Of a stretch of DNA of 64,000 nucleotides, positions 26,301 through 34,177 are shown in pieces. Position 1 is the first letter of the stretch; each line of letters begins with the position of its first letter. The stretch covers positions 1 through 64,000 of the forward strand of contig JAUICP010000009.1 in NCBI GenBank assembly GCA_030427805.1. The letters are read 5' to 3'. Position numbers and translations under genes: made by a program. The stretch comes from Bdellovibrionia bacterium. Lineage in GTDB: Bacteria; Bdellovibrionota; Bdellovibrionia; Bdellovibrionales; JAGQZY01. The notes under the pieces were generated by a model, which did no database searches, was not told the origin of the DNA, and saw nothing but the letters and a program-made list of their open reading frames with translations.

Positions 26301-27847
26301 TGTCAAAGTCAGCATTTCTATCGTTTTATTTTCTTTTCATCATTTTTGGGGTGGGTTGCACACCCCAAGGGAGCAATAAAAAGATGATCACTTTAAAAGT
26401 TGGCTTTCCGGAATACTGGGGCAAAAACATGTCCCCATCACTTCAACATACAATCTACGCTGATGCTCTGATGGGTAATCAGTTTGAGGCTTTGGTTTCT
26501 ATCGGTCCATCTGGTTCCATCAAACCATTAGCGGCAAAAAGTTGGACTGTGAGTGATGACAAGAAATCCTATACATTCAAAATAGATACCGAGCGAAAAT
26601 TCTCTAACGGGATGCCTTTAACAGCCCAAGTTTTCAAAGATTCATGGGAATATGGGCTGTCGCTACCACCAAAGTCTGCAAATAGCAGCTTACAAGACAT
26701 CCTTTATCGTGTTGTCGGGTATGAGGACTTCAAGGCATCAGGCACTCTCAAAGGGCTGCAAGTCATAGACAAAGAGACTTTTGTCGTTGAATTCAAAGAA
26801 TCGTTTCGGGCAGCTTTGACCAATCTTGCGGGTAGTCGAATGGCAGCATTTGTGAAAAGCAATGAAGGAAGAGTGCTTGGAACTGGCCCCTATGTGATTG
26901 AAGAAGATGACAACCGTAAGTTAAACCTAAAACTTAATCCTCACTGGTCTGGCCCAGCGGATTTTGAAAAAGTCCAAGTCGAGGTTATTAATCCTAGTGA
27001 AGCCGAGCAAAGCTTAGAGTCCGGTAGAATTGATGTGTACACCCTCGCGGAACACGCCAAGTTTGCCAACTGCCTTGACGGCAAAACCAATGTTGGGTGC
27101 TTCTCGGGTAATGAGTCGCGACATATCGCAATGGTTCTCAATTCTAAACCCACAAGACTTTTTGAAAAGCTCGAGCACCGTCTTGCACTCCAGGCTCTTT
27201 TTTATGAGCTCTTTTCAGACACGAATATGCCTAAGAATATGAAGCTAAGAACCGTTCTTGATCCGCAGATCTTTCTGCCACTTCAGGCAGGGCGTATCGA
27301 TGAAAGAGCCGCAATGGAGTTCGTACGCAAAGGTACTCCCTTTATTGAAGACTTTGTTAAAGCCACGAAAAAGCGTCCCATCAAGATCATTACCGCTACA
27401 AATGATAACCTAATCAAATGGGTGACAACAAAACTATCAGAAAAGGGAGTCAATTTCTCAGAAGAGAGCGGCGTCATTCCAATGAAAGACTTGGCAAAAA
27501 CCTATTACAAATCATTTGATACGGACATTTCACTGATGACATTGAGTGTGGCAAGTGGAGACCCAGACGGCATTTATCATGTACTAGGAGCAAATGGCTC
27601 CATTGCTTCGCCTATGATGTTTAAGAAATCGTCGTCAAAGTTTCTGGAAGAAGGACGCACAGTCCTTGACCTAGAAAAAATTGATCCCTTCTACCAGAAA
27701 GTCACGGAGGCTGCTTTGGCCGAGGTTCCCTTTGTTCACATTGGATATTTAAAAACGCTGATGGCCTACCGTAAGGACCGAGTCAAATTGAAGAAAGCCT
27801 ATAAACAACGAGAAGACTACAGGTTTTCTGAAATCAGTCCTCTATAG
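26300..27847 (+). CDS. Oligopeptide-binding lipoprotein (SBP family 5, OppA-like)
   Basis: This 515-residue protein is a periplasmic or surface lipoprotein (signal peptide, lipobox FGVGC with Cys20). It has the family 5 solute-binding pattern: LAAKSWTVSDDKKSYTFKI, then FSNGMPLTAQVFKDSWEYGL, and later AALTNLAGSRMAAFV and LGTGPYVIEEDD. No permease or ATPase genes for an Opp transporter occur in the element, so it is an orphan. The neighbouring small secreted protein and sensor kinase suggest it binds a peptide signal rather than serving nutrition. The ATG overlaps the stop of the preceding gene (TGATG), indicating coupling. Confidence 0.85.
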   Translation: MSKSAFLSFYFLFIIFGVGCTPQGSNKKMITLKVGFPEYWGKNMSPSLQHTIYADALMGNQFEALVSIGPSGSIKPLAAKSWTVSDDKKSYTFKIDTERKFSNGMPLTAQVFKDSWEYGLSLPPKSANSSLQDILYRVVGYEDFKASGTLKGLQVIDKETFVVEFKESFRAALTNLAGSRMAAFVKSNEGRVLGTGPYVIEEDDNRKLNLKLNPHWSGPADFEKVQVEVINPSEAEQSLESGRIDVYTLAEHAKFANCLDGKTNVGCFSGNESRHIAMVLNSKPTRLFEKLEHRLALQALFYELFSDTNMPKNMKLRTVLDPQIFLPLQAGRIDERAAMEFVRKGTPFIEDFVKATKKRPIKIITATNDNLIKWVTTKLSEKGVNFSEESGVIPMKDLAKTYYKSFDTDISLMTLSVASGDPDGIYHVLGANGSIASPMMFKKSSSKFLEEGRTVLDLEKIDPFYQKVTEAALAEVPFVHIGYLKTLMAYRKDRVKLKKAYKQREDYRFSEISPL

Positions 27848-27852
27848 AGGGA

Positions 27853-29541
27853 ATGGCAGGAGCGATGCTTTCAATAAATGACTGGTTCAAACATTACGCT
27901 AAAAAACCTCTAATTCTCCTTGGGCTATTGGCATTTGGGATTCAGGTGATCTTTATCTATCACAACTTTGCGAGAACTGAATTTGAACAAACCAGCCGGG
28001 TGAAAAACCTGGTTGACAAAATCGCCAACACGGCCATTGAGCAGAAGAATCGTGATGTCGTAGAGGCTACATTTGCCGTGGCAGTCGATGAGTTGGGTGC
28101 AAAGTTCATCCTTCTTTGTAAAGGCGACCGTGCCTATGTCAGCTATCCTTTATCTCAAAGTGAATGTGAGAGCCCGCTCAAAGAGTCATTTTTTCTTCGC
28201 CGTATTGAGATGGCAGCGTCCGGCTATACAGGTTACCGGTTCATTTTCTTTATCCCGAAGTGGAATTTCTCAGGGCGATTTCTTTGGCTCTCGACGATCT
28301 CGAGTCTGTTCTTGGTTATCTTCTTTTTGGTAGTCGCTCGGGTTCAAAGAAAACTAAAAAAAGATGTGTTCCTGCCTGTGGCCAGTAATTTCTTTGATCA
28401 AAAGATGGAGATTTTGGAGTTTGAGAACTTAAAAAAGATGATTGAAAGATCCAAGAAAGCTGATTCTGAGCGGATCAAAATCGAGGCAAAAGAGAAAATG
28501 GAGCAAAAGTTCGCTCATAATATTCAGTCACCACTTGGTAATATCAAAATTCTAAGAGATCGCTTGAAAGACAAAATTGACCCGAGCTCGGCCAGACTAT
28601 TTGATAATGTTGTCCAGCAGATTTCAGATATGACATTGAGCTATACTGAAAACACCAAAGCAATTTCCGTTGCCGACGATTTATCGAAAATTGAAGACAA
28701 AAGAAGCCTTGTTGAAATGTCAGAACTCATGGAAGACTCGGTATCGGCCAAAACCCTTGAGCTTTCAGAGGCAAAGAGATCGGTGAGCTTGGTGCTAAAC
28801 AATATAGTTGGAAGAGGCACCTTCATTGAAGCCGTTCCCGTCGAGATGAGAGCCATCTTGTCGAATATGATTAATAATTCCGTGGACTCAGGAGCCACCC
28901 GCATTGAACTGACCACTCAGTTGATCACGTCGAATTCATTGTCAATTGTGATAGAAGACAACGGTGATGGTGTCCATGAATCTCTTGCTAAAAAATTATT
29001 CAGCAAAGGCGCTACTTTTGGTAAAGCCAATGGGACAGGGTTTGGTCTTTACCATGCAAAAGAGTTTGTCACCAAATGGGGTGGTAGCATCCGTTTGATA
29101 AAAACAGCCTCCACTGGTACTCAATTTGAAATCAAACTTCCCGTGTATGAGATACCAGAAATAAAAATCGGTGATCACTCTCAGGTGGTGATTTTGGAAG
29201 ATACGAAAGAGGAAAGAATTGCACTGAAGAAAAAAATTAAGGAGTCTTCGGTAAATCTGGGGCGCCCAGAGGTCATTGAATTTGAATCATCAAAAATGGC
29301 CCTCGATTGGTTTGAAAATACCGAAACTCCCATTGCTGATGTGATATTTTTTGCCGATAACGATCTTGGTCCTGAGGAGACGACAGGTCTCGAACTCATC
29401 AATCATCTTGGTATTTCTCAATTGAGTTACTTGGTCACAAGTGGCTTTACCTCACCCAGTCTCGTTCGTCAGTGCAGGGAGTTTGGAATACGGCTAATAC
29501 CCAAAGGGTACTTGAGTGTCTCAATATTTTCGGTGACTTAA
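27853..29541 (+). CDS. Hybrid sensor histidine kinase with C-terminal receiver
   Basis: This 562-residue protein has membrane segments near residues 16-36 and 138-159 that flank a periplasmic sensor of about 100 residues. A coiled linker leads to an H-box FAHNIQSPLGNIKIL, and an ATP-binding domain follows with N box MINNSVDSGATRIEL, G1 IEDNGDGV and G2 GTGFGLYHAKEF. A C-terminal receiver (VVILEDTKEE, DVIFFADNDLG, RLIPKGY) has its acidic pair, phosphoacceptor Asp and Lys. It starts 5 bp after the peptide-binding lipoprotein gene and is probably the receptor kinase for the response regulator at 23470. No histidine phosphotransfer protein is seen. Confidence 0.88.
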   Translation: MAGAMLSINDWFKHYAKKPLILLGLLAFGIQVIFIYHNFARTEFEQTSRVKNLVDKIANTAIEQKNRDVVEATFAVAVDELGAKFILLCKGDRAYVSYPLSQSECESPLKESFFLRRIEMAASGYTGYRFIFFIPKWNFSGRFLWLSTISSLFLVIFFLVVARVQRKLKKDVFLPVASNFFDQKMEILEFENLKKMIERSKKADSERIKIEAKEKMEQKFAHNIQSPLGNIKILRDRLKDKIDPSSARLFDNVVQQISDMTLSYTENTKAISVADDLSKIEDKRSLVEMSELMEDSVSAKTLELSEAKRSVSLVLNNIVGRGTFIEAVPVEMRAILSNMINNSVDSGATRIELTTQLITSNSLSIVIEDNGDGVHESLAKKLFSKGATFGKANGTGFGLYHAKEFVTKWGGSIRLIKTASTGTQFEIKLPVYEIPEIKIGDHSQVVILEDTKEERIALKKKIKESSVNLGRPEVIEFESSKMALDWFENTETPIADVIFFADNDLGPEETTGLELINHLGISQLSYLVTSGFTSPSLVRQCREFGIRLIPKGYLSVSIFSVT

Positions 29542-29677
29542 AGGCGTTTTGGTCGTTTGAGAGTCTCGTGCTGAGTCACTTGAGATCATACCGTTTCAAT
29601 GAGTGGACAGTGTCGCCTCAGAACGTTAGCGGTTGAGAAAGAAACGTCTCACTCCAAAGCAACAGAGACTCGGATAT

Positions 29678-29706
29678 TTTAGTCCACGACGATCGTTGGG
29701 TATAAT
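29678..29706 (+). promoter_or_regulatory. Probable sigma-70 type promoter before the LysM gene
   Basis: A perfect TATAAT (29701-29706) lies 17 bp downstream of TTTAGT (29678-29683), 72 bp before the LysM/beta-barrel gene. The -35 match is weak. The 237-bp gap also holds a TGGACAGTGTC site near 29605 that resembles the enhancer-like half-sites upstream of the sigma-54 promoter. Confidence 0.4.
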
Positions 29707-29778
29707 TGAGAGTGATGGAATAACTGTTAAAACTTTCTACAAAAGTGTCGATAAGTCCCTGAGAAGTAACAGGTATTT

Positions 29779-30846
29779 ATGAAACGACACCTCTTTAGAA
29801 AAGTTATCACCATCATAGTATGTTGTACGTTGGCGACGGAGGGTTTTGCTGTGACTTACACAGTTAAAAGAGGTGATACACTGTCTGAAATAGCAGGGAA
29901 GTATCTCAGGGGAAGCATCTATGGCGCAGTCGGGAGCTTAAAGAAGCTTTTGGCTGAAAACTCTCATATCAAAAACGCTGACTATATCAAAACGGGTGAA
30001 GTCATCGAGCTCCCAGACGACATTTTGAAGAACATAGACGATGTACTCGCCAGTTCGAATGATTTCTCTAGGTCCTCCGAGAAAGAGAATCTTTCCCAAA
30101 CCGAAGAACCCGAGAGCCTTTATCCAGAAGAAGTTTTGGGTCAAGAGAAGTTCATCAATCAGAGAAAGGACCCTGCCTCAATTGACAGTTTCAAAACCTA
30201 CAGTTCTTTTGGCTTTTATCCAAGCCTTGGTTTTTCGAGGCTTGATAGCACTCAAACAGGAAGTGGTTCTGCAGTTTCAGAGCTTGGCATTGGTGGTTTG
30301 ATTGATTGGACAGTTCACTTTAGCGAGTCTTTTGAAGCCCAGGTTTATTTTAATTTGATGGACTACAACTACGAGTCCTCTCAAAGCTCAACTCTCACTG
30401 ATTCCAAAGGCTCATTGGCTGAATTTGGCTTTGGAGTTACAAAGAGGTTTACGGAGCGGTTTAAATTTGGTGGAAAATTGGGATACAGAAGCTCTCCTTA
30501 CTTGAGGGCTACCAACCAGAATACTGGGGCAGTTGAAAATGTGCAGACTGCAGTACTTCGAGCAGCTCCCAAGTATGACATCTTGAAATTCCAGGACTTA
30601 AGCGTCGAGCTGAATGCTCCTATCGAGTATGAGTTTTCAGGAACGGGTCCCAATATAACAACAGATGGAGGCTTTGGTTACGGCTTAGGTCTCGAGCTAA
30701 GACATGAGACCTCTTGGGGTGAAATAAATGCTGGTGGTATTTATAGGCGTCTTGATGGTGGCTTTAGAAACGCCACCACTTCAACTCAGGAGATTAGGTC
30801 CTACCTTGGAATCAGATACAACATCGGAGGGAAGAAAAATGATTAA
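29779..30846 (+). CDS. LysM domain plus outer-membrane beta-barrel protein
   Basis: This 355-residue protein has a signal peptide ending near GFA, then one LysM domain near residues 26-75 (TYTVKRGDTLSEIAGKYLRG and YIKTGEVIELP) for peptidoglycan binding. A charged linker leads to a C-terminal region of alternating beta strands (FGFYPSLGFSRLDS, FEAQVYFNLMDYNYESSQ, ending YLGIRYNIGG) typical of an outer-membrane barrel. It could tie the outer membrane to the wall or form a surface site for mating contact. It overlaps the LamG lipoprotein gene by 8 bp, so the two probably work together. Confidence 0.75.
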   Translation: MKRHLFRKVITIIVCCTLATEGFAVTYTVKRGDTLSEIAGKYLRGSIYGAVGSLKKLLAENSHIKNADYIKTGEVIELPDDILKNIDDVLASSNDFSRSSEKENLSQTEEPESLYPEEVLGQEKFINQRKDPASIDSFKTYSSFGFYPSLGFSRLDSTQTGSGSAVSELGIGGLIDWTVHFSESFEAQVYFNLMDYNYESSQSSTLTDSKGSLAEFGFGVTKRFTERFKFGGKLGYRSSPYLRATNQNTGAVENVQTAVLRAAPKYDILKFQDLSVELNAPIEYEFSGTGPNITTDGGFGYGLGLELRHETSWGEINAGGIYRRLDGGFRNATTSTQEIRSYLGIRYNIGGKKND

Positions 30847-33800
30847 GATTCTCTCTATCTTGCTATTTCTTTCACTGCTATTAACAGGCTGTAAAAACCC
30901 GTTAGGTGATGCGGACCCGTTTTCGGACACCTTCTGTGCTGGTAATACGGACCCAACAATTGATGAAGAGTGTAACCCTATCAGCCAAGACCCGGATACA
31001 TCCATTTTATCATGGGATTTTTTGAATTCTGGGGATTATTCGTTTAATTCGAATTATGTCGAGGTGACCGGAGGGACTGCAAGTTTAAAAACTGTTGATC
31101 AGTCGTTCTCGGGAACCGACTTCAATAGTGGTAGCCATGTGGGGACCTCTGTTTCGGGAAGCGATGTGACGCTGTTGACGAAACCCACCTCAGATTCAAC
31201 TCATGTGAATACGATTCTTCCAGATAAGACTTCATCGTTGCTTGGCTACTGGCGACTTAACTCGAATCTTGAAGACGAAACCAGTCAAACGAATGCCTCA
31301 GTAGGTGGAGGAAGCCCGACCCTTTCATCACAAAGTCCCATCGACAGTTCCAGCTATGACTTCGACGGTGCTATTGACTATTTAAGCATAGACAACAGCA
31401 CTTTGTTCAATGCATCGAATGATTTGGTTGTTAGCCTATGGATAAACCCGGGGCGTTTGAATAATGCTGACACCATAATTTCAAGGTGGGATGAGAGTAC
31501 AAACAATCGAATTTGGGCAATCGCATTCTCAAGCTCTTCAAACCTGCGTTTTGATACCTCCGACAATGGGATCTTTGAATCCGGGAACACAGCGACAAGT
31601 TCATCTGCCCTTTCTTCAGGTCAGTGGTATCATGTTGTGGTCGAGCACAATTCTGGCACAAGTGAAAACAGGATCTTCGTCAACGGTCAGCTCGAGGCAA
31701 CACAGTCTTCAGTAGATTCCAATCTCTTTAACTCAACGCAAGAAATCAGAGTCGGCTCGAGCAATCAGTTTGGGTCCAGCCCCAGGTTCTATGAAGGCTT
31801 AGTTGATGATATTGCCATTTGGTCCGACACCATCACCGAAAGCGAAGTGCAAACGCTGTATGAGCAGCAAAAGCAGAACTTCACAGAGCTCTCGTCAACA
31901 TGGACACCTCAATGGGACAATATCGTCGGTTACTGGAAGATGGATGGGAACTGGCAAGACTCTTCTGGCAATGAGAATCATGGAAGCCCGATGGCATCCC
32001 CTGAGTTTACGATTGGATCGAAAGTTGGTAGCCAGTCAGGTTTTTTTATAAGTGGAGAGGCTGATTTCATAGATGTCCCGCATGCAAGCTCAATGGACTC
32101 TACTGAGTTAACTGTAATGTCATGGGCAAAATCTAATGCTTTCGGTGCCTACAGGCATATCCTTGGTAAAACAACTGCCGGAAGCTGGACTGATGGATAT
32201 GGTTTGGGCTACTTTACAAATTCTGATGAAATCAATTTTTGGATTAATCAGTGGAATGCAGCGGGGGTCGTTACTGCTGATTTTCCAGAAGATCGATGGT
32301 TCCATGTCGTTGGTACTTATGATGGGAGCACCATTCGCTTATACGTTGATGGGGTGCTCAAAGACTCAGTTTCTTATTCAACTCCAATAAATCATTCCTC
32401 TGCAGATTTTAATATAGCTGGTATTGTTGACTCCTATTGGTGGAATGGAGAGCTAGATGATTCTTCAATTTGGTCAACGGCTTTAAGCCCCTCTCAAATT
32501 AGGACTATTTATGATCGTCAAAAACAAAAGTACTCAGGTCACTATGATTCGCCCATTATTGATCTTGGCTCGGCAGGTAACTGGACAAACCTTGATACCG
32601 TCACGTCCCTTCCTTTCGGCAAAGAAATCGTCGCCCAGGGCAGTGAGAGTTCATCCGACTATTCCGATTTAAGTGGGGATTTGAACAATGGTTTGATTGG
32701 CCTGTGGACCTTCAATGAGACAGCAACTGGCACAGCACCGAGTGGGACGGATTTTGAAGATCTTTCTGGGAATGGAAGTCACGCAACTGGATTTAATGCT
32801 CCGACACTGGGTGTTCAGGCTAAGCTTGGAAGAGGGGTACAGCTTAATCAAGCAGCTAACGAATATGTTAGGATACTGGCTCCATCGGGACAAACGGCTC
32901 TCGACGCTACAAGTGATTTTAGCACTTCGATTTGGTTTTACTATGACCCGAGCTATGATGTCTCAGGTAATTCGCGTCATCAGTTTATGTTTATTGGAAC
33001 TTCCGGAGGAGGATACCTTTTGGACTTCCAAGCCATGGATGGAGTTTCTGGAGCTTCTGGACAAATTCGTGCAACTCTTTACGATGGGTCTGCCTCTGCA
33101 GGACCGGTAACGGCAAATGGTGGACTTACAGAAGCGCGATTTTACCATCTTGTCGCTACAAGAAGTGGATCCAATGTCGAAATTTATATTGATGGTGTGG
33201 CTTCAAGCACCTCGTCTGGAGACATTTCCTCAGTTGACTTTAGCGGACAAACAGTTTCCCTGATCTATTTTGGATTGAATTCACATAACACCATCGACGA
33301 GGCCGCCTTTTGGTCCAGAGCCCTCACACCAACAGAAGTCCAACAGCTCTACCGCCGAGGTGCCAATCGAATCAAATACCAAGTAAAGAGTTGCGTAGAC
33401 TCTTCTTGTAATTGCAAGTCCTATAACACTTCGCCTGTCGGATCGGCATCAGATTGTGATGGTGATGGGACTCCAAATAGTACTGATACAGATGATATCT
33501 ACATGGCTGAGTTCATCGGCCCCGGTGGAGATGGGTCGACCCAATATAGCGAGCTCTTTAACCGTGCACCTGCTGATCTAACCTTTAATTGCACGGCCAA
33601 TACATCTGATTCTGACAACGATATCTGTGTTGATGATGAAATTACACTTGAAGGTGACACCAATGCCACTCCACCAAGTTTTACCTTCTCGGATATGGCT
33701 ACCTCAGCCGCTCCTGCAAACAACCGATATTTTCAATATCGTGTTTTGATGGAGGCTGAAGACAACACAGCTTGCTCTGGTGAACCCTGCTTGCCAGAAC

Positions 33801-34165
33801 TCACCAGTGTTGAGGTTGGACCAACGGGTCGATACTACGGTGGATCACCGGTGATTTCATCAAACTCACCACTGAGTTTTGATAATATCCAGTCGATGAG
33901 TTTCACAGAGGGTGGCTCTTGTTCGACGACTTACCAACTCTCGCCTGATGGATCGACATACTATTATTTCGATGGCACCAATTGGGCGGCCGCAGGCTCG
34001 GAGACTGTGGGCCTAAGTAGTTCTTCAAGTCAGATTACTTCGAATATTAGCTCTTTTGCTGGGTCTGCGGGCACAGGTAACCTTTATTTCAAAGCCTTTT
34101 TGACCTCTGACACAAGCCAAGCTTGTACAATTGATAACATCTCACTCACTAAAGAGGTTGAGTAA
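30839..34165 (+). CDS. Large LamG-domain surface lipoprotein
   Basis: I start at the ATG at 30839 (ribosome-binding site GGAGGG), giving 1108 residues. The N-terminus is a lipoprotein signal (ILLFLSLLLTGC, Cys18). At least three concanavalin-like LamG repeats follow, each starting with a LGYWRLN, VGYWKMDGN or IGLWTFNE type strand and containing WYHVVVEHNSGTSENRIFVNG-like strands. A calcium-binding-like stretch (DCDGDGTPNSTDTDD) follows the third. The protein is rich in Ser and Thr with few basic residues, as expected outside the cell. It is probably an adhesin or ligand-binding protein carried by the element, co-expressed with the LysM/barrel protein. Confidence 0.82.
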   Translation: MIKILSILLFLSLLLTGCKNPLGDADPFSDTFCAGNTDPTIDEECNPISQDPDTSILSWDFLNSGDYSFNSNYVEVTGGTASLKTVDQSFSGTDFNSGSHVGTSVSGSDVTLLTKPTSDSTHVNTILPDKTSSLLGYWRLNSNLEDETSQTNASVGGGSPTLSSQSPIDSSSYDFDGAIDYLSIDNSTLFNASNDLVVSLWINPGRLNNADTIISRWDESTNNRIWAIAFSSSSNLRFDTSDNGIFESGNTATSSSALSSGQWYHVVVEHNSGTSENRIFVNGQLEATQSSVDSNLFNSTQEIRVGSSNQFGSSPRFYEGLVDDIAIWSDTITESEVQTLYEQQKQNFTELSSTWTPQWDNIVGYWKMDGNWQDSSGNENHGSPMASPEFTIGSKVGSQSGFFISGEADFIDVPHASSMDSTELTVMSWAKSNAFGAYRHILGKTTAGSWTDGYGLGYFTNSDEINFWINQWNAAGVVTADFPEDRWFHVVGTYDGSTIRLYVDGVLKDSVSYSTPINHSSADFNIAGIVDSYWWNGELDDSSIWSTALSPSQIRTIYDRQKQKYSGHYDSPIIDLGSAGNWTNLDTVTSLPFGKEIVAQGSESSSDYSDLSGDLNNGLIGLWTFNETATGTAPSGTDFEDLSGNGSHATGFNAPTLGVQAKLGRGVQLNQAANEYVRILAPSGQTALDATSDFSTSIWFYYDPSYDVSGNSRHQFMFIGTSGGGYLLDFQAMDGVSGASGQIRATLYDGSASAGPVTANGGLTEARFYHLVATRSGSNVEIYIDGVASSTSSGDISSVDFSGQTVSLIYFGLNSHNTIDEAAFWSRALTPTEVQQLYRRGANRIKYQVKSCVDSSCNCKSYNTSPVGSASDCDGDGTPNSTDTDDIYMAEFIGPGGDGSTQYSELFNRAPADLTFNCTANTSDSDNDICVDDEITLEGDTNATPPSFTFSDMATSAAPANNRYFQYRVLMEAEDNTACSGEPCLPELTSVEVGPTGRYYGGSPVISSNSPLSFDNIQSMSFTEGGSCSTTYQLSPDGSTYYYFDGTNWAAAGSETVGLSSSSSQITSNISSFAGSAGTGNLYFKAFLTSDTSQACTIDNISLTKEVE

Positions 34166-34177
34166 CGGGGGCACAAC

